Below, in pieces: positions 31,016 through 37,807 of a stretch of 41,816 nt of DNA. The stretch covers positions 1-41,816 of the IMG/VR virus record IMGVR_UViG_3300033145_001097. One strand, given 5' to 3'. The first letter of the stretch is position 1; the number at the start of each line of letters is the position of its first letter. The DNA comes from a virus. The notes beneath the pieces are model-generated. The model saw nothing but the letters and a program-made list of their open reading frames with translations. It ran no database searches and was not told where the DNA came from. A program made the translations under genes and the position numbers.

Positions 31016-31589
31016 CTGTCTCCCCCGGCTCTGCCGCCTCTCTCAGCGCCGCCACCCACTCGGCAACCTTCGCCACGTCCCCGCCCTGCTCCTTCACCGC
31101 CGTCTCCACGTCAGCGCGGTCCAGAATCGTCATCGCCGACCGCAGCCCCTGGTTCAGCAGCGCGCGCCCCGCGCTCACCCGATCCGATTGCCTGGCCTTT
31201 TCATCCGTCAGCACCTCCACCAGGCCGCGCACCGCCGGGGGCATATCGCTCACGTCCTCGCCCATCACCCCTCGCACGATCGCCCGGGCCAGCTCTGCCG
31301 CCTCCACGCTCGCGCCCCGCAGCACGCCAGCCGCCCGCGCCACCGCCTCCACCTTCCCCGCCCGGTATTCCTCCAGGCCCATCTTCACCACAGCCTGGAA
31401 CTCTTCCTGGTAGGCCCAGCCCGTGCGCTTGTAGTAGGTCGCCCACGCGCAGATCTTATCCGGCCCCGTGATCAGGCTGCGGATACTGCCGCCGTCCCCC
31501 AGCACCCGGATCATTCGCAGCGCGCCCACCTGCTGCTGCCTCGATCGCAGCTCAGCCAGTCGCGCCTCGAACTCCTGCGAAAACTGCAC
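30957..31589 (-). CDS. terS: Small terminase subunit-like protein
   Basis: The 210-residue protein lies directly before the large terminase, the usual terS place. It is helical: GPDKICAWATYYKRTGWAYQ, then FQAVVKMGLEEYRAGKVEAV, AAELARAIVRGVMG and SDRVSAGRALLNQGLRSAM. The SDRVSAGRALLN helix is typical of small terminases and related packaging proteins. No clear N-terminal HTH is visible. GTG at 31589 shares one base with the endopeptidase stop (TAGTG). DNA-recognition specificity (pac or cos) cannot be read from it. Confidence 0.75.
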   Translation of the reverse strand: MQFSQEFEARLAELRSRQQQVGALRMIRVLGDGGSIRSLITGPDKICAWATYYKRTGWAYQEEFQAVVKMGLEEYRAGKVEAVARAAGVLRGASVEAAELARAIVRGVMGEDVSDMPPAVRGLVEVLTDEKARQSDRVSAGRALLNQGLRSAMTILDRADVETAVKEQGGDVAKVAEWVAALREAAEPGETGGQVANVGAEAGDVQAAGV

Positions 31590-32203
31590 TAGTCCCCCTT
31601 AGCCAGCAGCTTCGTCACCATCTCCGGGGCCAGGTGCGCATTCAGGATCGGTATCGGATCCACCCACCGGATATCCGGCGTGCGCCAATGGAACCACTGG
31701 AAGCTGTCCAACGCCATGTCGAAGTGGACGTGATCGCCTCCCCGCCCTGCGACGTAGTTCCCAATACGCCCCAGACGTGTGCCCGCCTTGACTGCCTGGC
31801 CTACCTGCAGCTGCACCCCGCCCGGATCCAGGTGCGCGTATCGCACCCACAGCGGCTTGCCCGCGTGCTGCACCTTGATCACGACCACGTGCACCCAGCC
31901 CTTCGATGTTCCGACGCTGTGCACGGTACCCGTCGTCACCGCCCACACTGGCTGTCCTCTGTCCACATCGCCCCACGGCGCGCGGTCCAGATTCAGGTCC
32001 AACCCAGTGTGTCCCGCGTTTCCGCCCTTGTACGTGTGATACTGCGCGCAATACCAATCCTGGATCGGCGCCTCCACACTGCCCACCGGGAATACCCACG
32101 GGCCCGCCTGCGTCTCTGGCTCAACCAGCAGCCGCTGCAGCCGCTCCGCCAGCGACGCCAGCTGCTCCGCACAGTCCTGCACCTCGTCTTTCCATCCGCT
32201 CAT
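31589..32203 (-). CDS. M23-family endopeptidase (endolysin)
   Basis: The 204-residue protein has an M23 (lysostaphin-type) fold: GHTGLDLNLD with H65 and D69 as zinc ligands, WVRYAHLDPGG with H124, and DHVHFDMAL with H158/H160. A short N-terminal helical region (about 10-30) precedes it, and no signal peptide is visible. These enzymes cut peptide cross-links of peptidoglycan. It is the first gene of the late operon, before the terminases; release of the enzyme would need a holin. The ATG at 32203 is chosen because GGAGG lies 7 bp upstream. Confidence 0.88.
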   Translation of the reverse strand: MSGWKDEVQDCAEQLASLAERLQRLLVEPETQAGPWVFPVGSVEAPIQDWYCAQYHTYKGGNAGHTGLDLNLDRAPWGDVDRGQPVWAVTTGTVHSVGTSKGWVHVVVIKVQHAGKPLWVRYAHLDPGGVQLQVGQAVKAGTRLGRIGNYVAGRGGDHVHFDMALDSFQWFHWRTPDIRWVDPIPILNAHLAPEMVTKLLAKGD

Positions 32204-32369
32204 CATCCCGCCTCCATAACACAAACGCCGGCGCCAGGCAGCACGTAATATCTCACTGCCTTTCACCGGCGGTTCCGGCGCTATTTATCTTTCCACCCAG
32301 ATCCCGGCTTGGTAGGCTAGCCTCTCCTGGCGGATTAGCCAGCCCACCTCCCAGCGGAATGTGTAGGGT
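32204..32369 (-). promoter_or_regulatory. Long 5' leader of the late operon
   Basis: About 165 nt separate the expected transcription start (near 32369) from the endopeptidase ATG. The leader contains several palindromes: AGGCTAGCCT, CTGGC/GCCAG with a 6-nt loop, and GGCAG/CTGCC. It could fold into a regulatory or antitermination structure. I see no known riboswitch. Confidence 0.35.
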
Positions 32370-32375
32370 ATCTAT

Positions 32376-32404
32376 ATTATACACCCGTCCTCGTCTCGAC
32401 ACAA
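32376..32404 (-). promoter_or_regulatory. Late promoter, - strand
   Basis: Read on the - strand: TTGTGT (32404-32399), a 17-bp spacer, and consensus TATAAT (32381-32376). It lies between the last early gene and the endopeptidase-terminase operon, so it is the best candidate for the start of late transcription. Confidence 0.65.
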
Positions 32405-32420
32405 ACTCGTCCGTACAATC

Positions 32421-32825
32421 TCATGTCTTCCCCTTGAGCTTCCCAGTCTGTGCAGCCGCCCTGACCCAGAAGATCGCCTGCATCACGCGCGTGACCGTTC
32501 TCTCCTCGTGCTTATGATCTGCTCCCTCCGCCTGCATCTCGTTCAGCAGTATGTGCACACACTCGTGGACAAAGCATCTCTCCAGGCGGTAGTCATCGAT
32601 TGTTGCGACTAACTTTAGATTCACCTTGATGTCGGCCGCCAGGTACTCCCATGCACTCCACACCTCAAATACGGCCTCCGTATCATTAGCGCCCTTGAAC
32701 CCGGCGCGCTCTGTGCTATAGACGAGCCGTATCCGATCCCACCACAGCAGCCCCAGCGGCCCGAACCATTTGTCCGCCAGCCGTTGCACCCGCTTCCGCT
32801 GCTTCTTCCTCTTTGTCTTATTCAC
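32421..32825 (-). CDS. Zincin-like metallopeptidase-fold protein
   Basis: The 134-residue protein has FVHECVHILLNEM with HECVH at 87-91, the HExxH zinc motif, followed by a HKHEERT acidic segment (105-110) that could supply the third ligand. The N-terminus is very basic (VNKTKRKKQRKRVQRL). Such small zincins are common in phages; substrate and role are unknown. GTG at 32825 overlaps the stop of the preceding gene (GTGA) and follows GGAGGGG, so the longer frame to 32852 is rejected. It is the last gene of the early operon. Confidence 0.65.
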   Translation of the reverse strand: MNKTKRKKQRKRVQRLADKWFGPLGLLWWDRIRLVYSTERAGFKGANDTEAVFEVWSAWEYLAADIKVNLKLVATIDDYRLERCFVHECVHILLNEMQAEGADHKHEERTVTRVMQAIFWVRAAAQTGKLKGKT

Positions 32826-33859
32826 TCGCCGCTCCCCTCCGGCCTCGGCCATTCATTCCATTCGCGGCCGTCCAGCCGACGACCAGTGTGTTTCTTGCCG
32901 ATGCGCCTGGCGCCAACCACCCTGCTGCCCCTCGTTTCCCTCCACGCCTGGCCTAGGTCGCTGCCTGCAGTAACTCGGCCTCGCGGCCACGCCGATCCGT
33001 TGATTGTATAGCATCCATCCAACGGGATAAAATACCCAATGCCCAAGTACCGATATGGCAACCATGCGCCCCACTGTTTGAAGAAGAACGGCACTGCGGC
33101 TTCCTGACATTGATCGCGTAACCCGCGTACCCAGTCTGGGTGCATCGGCCTGGCTCCCGGGCCGCTCTCCCCACCCGCGATCACCCAGTCGAGACCGCCA
33201 GCGTCATAACCACCGTCCGGCTGCGTCCTATAGTAGTATCCGAGCCACTTGGCTATGTTCACCGGCCCCAGCATCGGCTCTACGCTGACGAAATGAACGG
33301 GTGCCGGAATCTCCAACAGGATCGGTATACGCTCGTCTGCGGTGCGTTGATTCTCCGCCGTGACCCCCAGCCAGACATTCCGCAGCGGCCAATTATCGCT
33401 ATTGCCCACCACAATTCCGGTGCCGCCGTATCCTTTGGGCGGTGTACCATCGTGGGTTATCCAGCCTTCCCAGTTCCCACAATCGCTCAGAAATTCAAGC
33501 ATCCGCTTGGGGCGTTTGGTGAGGACGATGAAAGCGTGTTTCTTGGCAATATACATATTTGCCCACACATGCGCAATGTACTCAAACGGCACCTCCTTGT
33601 GAAACAGGTCCCCCATGCTCACCACGAATACCGTCCGTGGCTTCTTCCAGTGCAGTGGCTGCTCCAACCTATCGCCGTGCAATGTCACGTCGAACTCGTG
33701 CGGCGCCTCTGGATATCCGCACCGGCCTGCCAGCCGGTGCGCCATCCGCCTTGCATAGCAGTGCTCGCACCCCTCACTCACCGCCGAGCAGCCAGTCACC
33801 GGATTCCACGTCTCTCCAATTGTCCCTGGCCTATGTGTCCACTCAATCGCTGTCGCCAT
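32822..33859 (-). CDS. Phage Gp37/Gp68 family protein (DUF5131)
   Basis: The 345-residue protein matches the Gp37/Gp68 family: IEWTHRPGTIGETWNPVTGC, a Cys cluster CSAVSEGCEHCYA (about 24-36) like an iron-sulfur site, VFVVSMGDLFHKEVP, HAFIVLTKRPKRM, NVWLGVTAENQ and DWVIAGGESGPGARP. These proteins resemble radical-SAM-type barrels, but their reaction is not known. The gene overlaps the stop of the preceding 96-residue gene by 17 bp and couples to the zincin gene by GTGA. Codon use is somewhat less GC-rich than in the neighbouring genes. Confidence 0.88.
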   Translation of the reverse strand: MATAIEWTHRPGTIGETWNPVTGCSAVSEGCEHCYARRMAHRLAGRCGYPEAPHEFDVTLHGDRLEQPLHWKKPRTVFVVSMGDLFHKEVPFEYIAHVWANMYIAKKHAFIVLTKRPKRMLEFLSDCGNWEGWITHDGTPPKGYGGTGIVVGNSDNWPLRNVWLGVTAENQRTADERIPILLEIPAPVHFVSVEPMLGPVNIAKWLGYYYRTQPDGGYDAGGLDWVIAGGESGPGARPMHPDWVRGLRDQCQEAAVPFFFKQWGAWLPYRYLGIGYFIPLDGCYTINGSAWPRGRVTAGSDLGQAWRETRGSRVVGARRIGKKHTGRRLDGREWNEWPRPEGSGE

Positions 33860-34133
33860 TCGCCCTGCCTCCCGTCGCGCCGGTATCGTACAGCGGCCCC
33901 TTCATAGGCAGCTGATATTCCCTGGGGTTGGCCACTACATCCAAGAGCTGGCCCCGCACCTTGGCCCACATCAGATCCGTGGCCGCTGCAATCGCGTTCT
34001 GTGGCAGATGCAGCGTCACAGACAGCCCATCCGCCGTCGTCTGGACCCGGGCGACCATCGCCCGGAAGTGTATCAGCCCACTGTACCGTCGCGCCGTCTC
34101 CGCCTGCTCATTCTCCTCAACCTGCCTACTCAT
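33843..34133 (-). CDS. Hypothetical early protein, 96 residues
   Basis: Beginning MSRQVEENEQAETARRYSG, the protein has a beta-rich centre (HFRAMVARVQTTADGLSVTL) and ends in an acidic tail. I do not recognise it. The ATG at 34133 overlaps the stop of the Tat-signal gene (ATGA). Its ribosome site GGAGGAG belongs to a 26-bp sequence that is repeated before the Tat-signal gene. Confidence 0.6.
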   Translation of the reverse strand: MSRQVEENEQAETARRYSGLIHFRAMVARVQTTADGLSVTLHLPQNAIAAATDLMWAKVRGQLLDVVANPREYQLPMKGPLYDTGATGGRANGDSD

Positions 34134-34426
34134 TCCGTCTCCTCCTCCACTCGATACTGTGCCTGGGGCAGGAACTGCACCGTGCATGCGCCGCTACCAG
34201 GACAGACCCACACAGGGAGTATATCGGGCAACGGATCGGCAGAGCTCCTGGCCTCCCACAGTCGCACTTGGTGTGTGGGCCCGTGCTGCTCTTGCGCCTG
34301 CGCCACCTTAGGCTCCTGGCCCTGATCCTCCTGTTCCGCGTGCGCCTGCTCGCTCTTAGCCCCCAATCCCACACTGGCCGCCGCCGCCGTCAACCCTCGC
34401 AAAAACGTCCGCCTATTCACGCCCAT
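34130..34426 (-). CDS. Small protein with a twin-arginine (Tat) signal
   Basis: The 98-residue product begins MGVNRRTFLRGLTAAAASVG, a near-perfect Tat signal (RRTFL, then a short hydrophobic stretch and AHA at about 24-28 as possible cleavage site). The rest is Gln/Glu-rich and low in complexity, with two Cys (CPGSGAC). Export of a phage early protein by the Tat pathway is unusual. Its C-terminus (QAQYRVEEE) is shared with the preceding gene because of a duplicated 26-bp DNA segment. The ATG follows GGAGGAAG. The role is unknown. Confidence 0.6.
   Translation of the reverse strand: MGVNRRTFLRGLTAAAASVGLGAKSEQAHAEQEDQGQEPKVAQAQEQHGPTHQVRLWEARSSADPLPDILPVWVCPGSGACTVQFLPQAQYRVEEETE
34140..34165. 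repeat. 26-bp direct repeat, copy 1
   Basis: Identical to 34432-34457. On the - strand it encodes QAQYRVEEE at the end of one gene and supplies the GGAGGAGG ribosome site of the next. Confidence 0.9.
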
Positions 34427-34613
34427 CTGCTTCCTCCTCCACTCGATACTGTGCCTGCCTGCCCGGTCGTCCCCGGCCAAAATCGGAGCTCTTCCACACC
34501 AGCTTCCCCCGGTCCCGGATCATCCGCCCGATCTGCCGCGTATACACGACGCGCTGCCCGTCCATATCCGCCACGTACACCCGCGCGCCCATCTCCGTCA
34601 GCGTCACGATCAC
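34413..34613 (-). CDS. Small hypothetical early protein, 66 residues
   Basis: The protein starts VIVTLTEMGARVYVADMDGQ, probably a small beta-rich fold, and ends in the QAQYRVEEE sequence shared with the Tat-signal protein. GTG at 34613 overlaps the preceding stop (GTGA). Its 3' end overlaps the start of the Tat-signal gene by 14 bp. The longer frame to 34991 is a shadow of the neighbouring gene. Function unknown. Confidence 0.55.
   Translation of the reverse strand: MIVTLTEMGARVYVADMDGQRVVYTRQIGRMIRDRGKLVWKSSDFGRGRPGRQAQYRVEEEADGRE
34432..34457. repeat. 26-bp direct repeat, copy 2
   Basis: Second copy of the 34140-34165 sequence, 292 bp away, again at the end of one small gene and just before the start of the next. 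Confidence 0.9.
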
Positions 34614-35674
34614 GGCGCATCCAACCGCGCCAGCATCCTGGCAACCCCTGCGCCGACTGCCTCGATGTCCCCGTACACCTCGTGATACTCCACGTCGGGG
34701 TAGTGGTCCGCGAAGAAAGCCCGTAAGTCGCTCGGCCACCCACCCGCATTCACGGCCAGGACCCTCCGCACGTTCAGATCCCCGATCCCGGCGTCGTCCG
34801 CGCTTGCGCCAATCGTAGGCCGGTACCTGTCCCAGCACGCCTCCGCGATGGCCACTGCCCACTGGTGCCCAGCCCCCGGCGGTAACAGGATGTACGTCCG
34901 CGGGTATTGCACTCGGGGCAACCCGCGCGGCATAGGCGGGTGCGGATACCATATCGGCTCCTCGTCCACCACCAGCTCCGCATCCTCCCAATACGCATCG
35001 TTATGCTTGAACGCCCAGCGCGTCGTCGACCGCAGGAACACCGTCACGTGAGACTCAACCGCCTCGACGTGGACAGCCGGTACCTGCGCGTGTGCGTTGT
35101 ACGCGTGCAAGCCCTGGCCCCACACAACCGTGTCCGCGTAGGGGTCCTGCCCTCCCGTCGGATCGATCCCCACCCGAAACACGAAATTGCTCACCGCATC
35201 GGCCCACGGATCCACACCAGTCGGCTTCGCTACCGTCCCCTCCAGCCCCGCGAAGGGCTCACGTCCCACCCCGCAACTGCACCGTGGATCATCCTCGCAT
35301 TCCTCGTGTCCTGCAAGCCCGTGATTGCTCCAGGCATGCGCCCACGCCGTCAACCGTAACCGGGTCCCGGCCGCCACGTCCACCCCCTGGGCGAACCCCG
35401 CGTCGTGGTTGCGATAGAACGTGAACAACATCTGCGCCTTCCGCCCGCTGTGCACCCGCACCGGGTCCCCTGTGGCCCACGAGTCGCGCACCTCCGGCTG
35501 ATCCCATCGCCCTGGATCGTGTCGAAACCACGTGATCCATCCCGGCGGGGTGAATATCTCCCCAATCGTGCGCGCTTGGCGAGTCCCATCTGGCTGTATC
35601 GCTATAGCCAAGTGGCTGTTCTGCTCCCCCCAGTCCGCCTCGAACCCCGCATTCTCCAACAGATTACCCGCCAT
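34610..35674 (-). CDS. Protein with a CBM-like beta-sandwich domain
   Basis: The 354-residue product begins MAGNLLENAGFEADWGEQ, the usual N-terminus of family 4/9-type carbohydrate-binding modules. The first 230 residues keep that character (IFTPPGWITWFRHDPGRWDQ, RLRLTAWAHAWSNHGL). The C-terminal 110 residues form a distinct alpha/beta region (TYILLPPGAGHQWAVAIAEA, VRRVLAVNAGGWPSDLRAFF) with no motif I recognise. No signal peptide is visible. A carbohydrate-binding protein in an early operon is unexpected. ATG at 35674 is chosen for its GGGGAGG; it overlaps the previous gene by 11 bp. Confidence 0.6.
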   Translation of the reverse strand: MAGNLLENAGFEADWGEQNSHLAIAIQPDGTRQARTIGEIFTPPGWITWFRHDPGRWDQPEVRDSWATGDPVRVHSGRKAQMLFTFYRNHDAGFAQGVDVAAGTRLRLTAWAHAWSNHGLAGHEECEDDPRCSCGVGREPFAGLEGTVAKPTGVDPWADAVSNFVFRVGIDPTGGQDPYADTVVWGQGLHAYNAHAQVPAVHVEAVESHVTVFLRSTTRWAFKHNDAYWEDAELVVDEEPIWYPHPPMPRGLPRVQYPRTYILLPPGAGHQWAVAIAEACWDRYRPTIGASADDAGIGDLNVRRVLAVNAGGWPSDLRAFFADHYPDVEYHEVYGDIEAVGAGVARMLARLDAP

Positions 35675-36032
35675 CCCCGTCCTCCCCGTCCACTCCAACG
35701 AGACGAAACCGCACCACCGTCACAACCCGGTCCAGATCGCCGCCAAACAACTCTGCAAACTCCTCTACCGTATCCCAGTACCCACCCTCCGCCTCGAGAT
35801 CCTCAACCGGCATGTCACGCAGCGCCTGTCTGTACGGTTCACACGTCAGCTCCATCCGCGCGATCTTCCTCCCGCCCGCCCTGGGCAGTTTGTCCCACGC
35901 ATCGTGTATCAGGCGCCCCTCACGCCACGCCCTCACCCACTGTCCGAAATACCGGTCCCCCCATTGCCGCCGTGTGCACGTTTTCCGTCCCGCCAGCAGC
36001 GCATCCACCGTCCACGCAAACGAAATGATCAT
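35664..36032 (-). CDS. ASCH-like domain protein
   Basis: The 122-residue protein follows the ASCH pattern (PUA-like RNA-binding fold): ISFAWTVDALLAGRKTCTRR (3-22, with the typical GRKTxTRR), then LPRAGGRKIARMEL and DLEAEGGYWDTVEEFAELFG, ending VVTVVRFRLV. These domains bind RNA or modified bases and are common in small phage genes. It overlaps the preceding stop (ATGA) and is translationally coupled. Confidence 0.7.
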   Translation of the reverse strand: MIISFAWTVDALLAGRKTCTRRQWGDRYFGQWVRAWREGRLIHDAWDKLPRAGGRKIARMELTCEPYRQALRDMPVEDLEAEGGYWDTVEEFAELFGGDLDRVVTVVRFRLVGVDGEDGDGG

Positions 36033-36175
36033 GATAGCTGCCCGTCCTCCTTCTGTGCCGCCAGGTATGCCTCCTGCTGCTCATCCCCCTCAGCCGCCAA
36101 ATAGCACGACCCGATCACCACCAACACCGCCACAGCCAGCGCCACCCCCGCCATCGTCCACACAACTGTCATCAT
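36029..36175 (-). CDS. Very small single-helix membrane protein
   Basis: The 48-residue product has one transmembrane helix (WTMAGVALAVAVLVVIGSC) and a charged tail (EGDEQQEAYLAAQKEDGQLS). It has the size of small phage membrane proteins of unknown role. The ATG overlaps the preceding stop; a second ATG directly after it is equally possible. The stop overlaps the next start (ATGA). Confidence 0.5.
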   Translation of the reverse strand: MMTVVWTMAGVALAVAVLVVIGSCYLAAEGDEQQEAYLAAQKEDGQLS

Positions 36176-36336
36176 CGCCCTGCGCTCCCAATCCCTTCGT
36201 GATCCCCCCACATCGGCTTGTCCCCATACGCCTGGCCCTCCTCGTCCTTCCCCCTGTCCGCGATCACCCGACCCACAGCCTCCAACACCTGCCCGATCTC
36301 CTCAGCAGTCAAGCCACGTATCTCCACCCGCATACC
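36172..36336 (-). CDS. Small hypothetical early protein, 54 residues
   Basis: The product begins MRVEIRGLTAEEIGQVLEAV, a beta strand and an amphipathic helix seen in small phage proteins of unknown role, and ends in a polar tail. It is 17 bp after the Pol-beta-like gene and coupled to the membrane protein. The longer frame to 36690 is a shadow. Confidence 0.5.
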   Translation of the reverse strand, partial: GMRVEIRGLTAEEIGQVLEAVGRVIADRGKDEEGQAYGDKPMWGDHEGIGSAGR

Positions 36337-36353
36337 CCTATCGTGGCTGTCGG

Positions 36354-36929
36354 CTACCGCCCCGCCCTGCGCGCCCGTCTCAGCCACCGCCTCATCCTGT
36401 GCGCGCTCCGTGTCTCCGGCGGCCACATCGGCAGCTCCAACGCCTCCCAGTACTCCCGCTCCGTCCACGTCTCCACCCGTCGCCCCGCCTTCCACAGCCA
36501 TCCCTCCCTCATCTCCATCCCTCGTGGCATCCCGCCCTCGTCGCCTGCCAACATCACCAACCGGTTCAGATCTGCCGGGCCGGTCCGGATTGCCAACACT
36601 GCGCCCCAGTTCTCCCTCTCTGCCCGGAACAACTCCACTACCACCCCCTCCCGCACCAACCGCTGCTGCCGTGGCCCCCGCCTCACCCACTCCTCATCCC
36701 ACGCCCAGAACCCCTGCCTCACCAGCTCCTCGATACGCGCCGCCGTCTCCGACACCGGTTCCTGCAGTCCCTGTACCTCCCGCATCCACGGCACATAGCA
36801 GATCGTTACCCGCTCCGGCCGCTCCTCACCCCGCCTGATCGCCCCGGCCACTTTGCAACGCACGCACCTACACCGCAGGTGCCGCACCACCTCGCGCGCC
36901 ACCCGCCGTGCCGTGCACTCCTCGCTCAT
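36354..36929 (-). CDS. Pol-beta-superfamily (PolX-like) protein with a degraded active site
   Basis: The 191-residue product carries the nucleotidyltransferase layout of phage PolX-like proteins: VAGAIRRGEERPERVTICYV (27-46) where the family has AGSxRRx..xGDIEL, then VVVELFRAERENWGAVLAIR (96-115) and a thumb-like end (RTGPADLNRL, WTEREYWEALELPMWPPETR). The thumb motifs are well kept. The catalytic Asp/Glu positions of the palm (GS and GDI(D/E)) are not: GA and RVT stand in their place. It may therefore bind DNA or nucleotides without transferring them. It is in an early operon of DNA-related genes. Confidence 0.6.
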   Translation of the reverse strand: MSEECTARRVAREVVRHLRCRCVRCKVAGAIRRGEERPERVTICYVPWMREVQGLQEPVSETAARIEELVRQGFWAWDEEWVRRGPRQQRLVREGVVVELFRAERENWGAVLAIRTGPADLNRLVMLAGDEGGMPRGMEMREGWLWKAGRRVETWTEREYWEALELPMWPPETRSAHRMRRWLRRARRAGR

Positions 36930-36979
36930 CGCTGGATCCACTCCTGGTACCTGCCCGACACGTATCCTGCCACCCACGC

Positions 36980-37795
36980 TTACGCCCACATCCCCACCTC
37001 CTGCGGCAGCCACAACCGCAGTTGTACACCCGCCCTCTCCCGCGCCGCGTCGACCTCCAGTGCTGCATCCTCCAGCGCCCCCCCTCTCCGATACAGAAAC
37101 AGCTCGTCAGCCGAACACCCGTGCCGCGTCAGTCGCGGATTACAGCGTATCGCTCGATCGAACTCTATCGCCTGACCGAACTCACCCGGACACGTGTGCC
37201 GCATCTCCAGCCAGCTCGACGGTCGTCGGTACGGACACCCCACGCACGAGGACGGTTTCGGCGCCGGATACCCGTGGCTCTGCAGATAATCCGCACAATC
37301 CGTCCTGGTCATCCGCAGCTCCAACAGTGGCCACCGGTTCACGACGTACGCTACCCTGCTCTTCCGCGCCCGCCCCGCCTCCTCCCACGTGAACCCGAGC
37401 CACTGCTCCACCGCTCCCGCCGCGGGCGCCGGCGCCCTACTGGCGTCAAACCCCAACAACTGCCGCAGCCTCCGCCGGGCCGGCAAAACCTTGTAATATC
37501 CTGTGCACTGCCTCCGCAACGGTCCGCCCGTCGCTGTCCACAAGGGCATGTGTACATGCTCCGTCCCCCCCTCGCTCCTGATGTCGCCAGTATGCAGCAC
37601 CTCCACGTGCCCACCTGCCCGCCGTATCCTCCCGCTATACTCGTCCACCGTCTCCATCGTCCACTGCCTCTCCCATCCCGGGTCGGCATGCAGCACCACA
37701 TCCACCGCCGGCAAGTCTCCCTCAATGCTCATCGCCACCAGCGTCGTCGACGCCAACCCGCCACCCCACGCAATCGCCGTCAGTGGTCGTCTCAT
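36980..37795 (-). CDS. PAPS-reductase-like ATP pyrophosphatase (adenine nucleotide alpha hydrolase fold)
   Basis: The 271-residue product matches the phage PAPS reductase/ATP-pyrophosphatase family: AIAWGGGLASTTLVAMS is the PP-loop (the usual GGxDS or GGGVQS appears as GGGLAS), VVLHADPGWERQWTME replaces FADTGxE, RRQCTGYYKVLP, and a SSCVGCPYR cysteine motif follow. It resembles enzymes that activate substrates by adenylation or handle sulfur; the real substrate in phages is unknown. ATG at 37795 was chosen because AGGGGG lies 9 bp upstream; a GTG at 37804 is possible. Confidence 0.78.
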   Translation of the reverse strand: MRRPLTAIAWGGGLASTTLVAMSIEGDLPAVDVVLHADPGWERQWTMETVDEYSGRIRRAGGHVEVLHTGDIRSEGGTEHVHMPLWTATGGPLRRQCTGYYKVLPARRRLRQLLGFDASRAPAPAAGAVEQWLGFTWEEAGRARKSRVAYVVNRWPLLELRMTRTDCADYLQSHGYPAPKPSSCVGCPYRRPSSWLEMRHTCPGEFGQAIEFDRAIRCNPRLTRHGCSADELFLYRRGGALEDAALEVDAARERAGVQLRLWLPQEVGMWA

Positions 37796-37807
37796 CTCGG
37801 CCACCCC

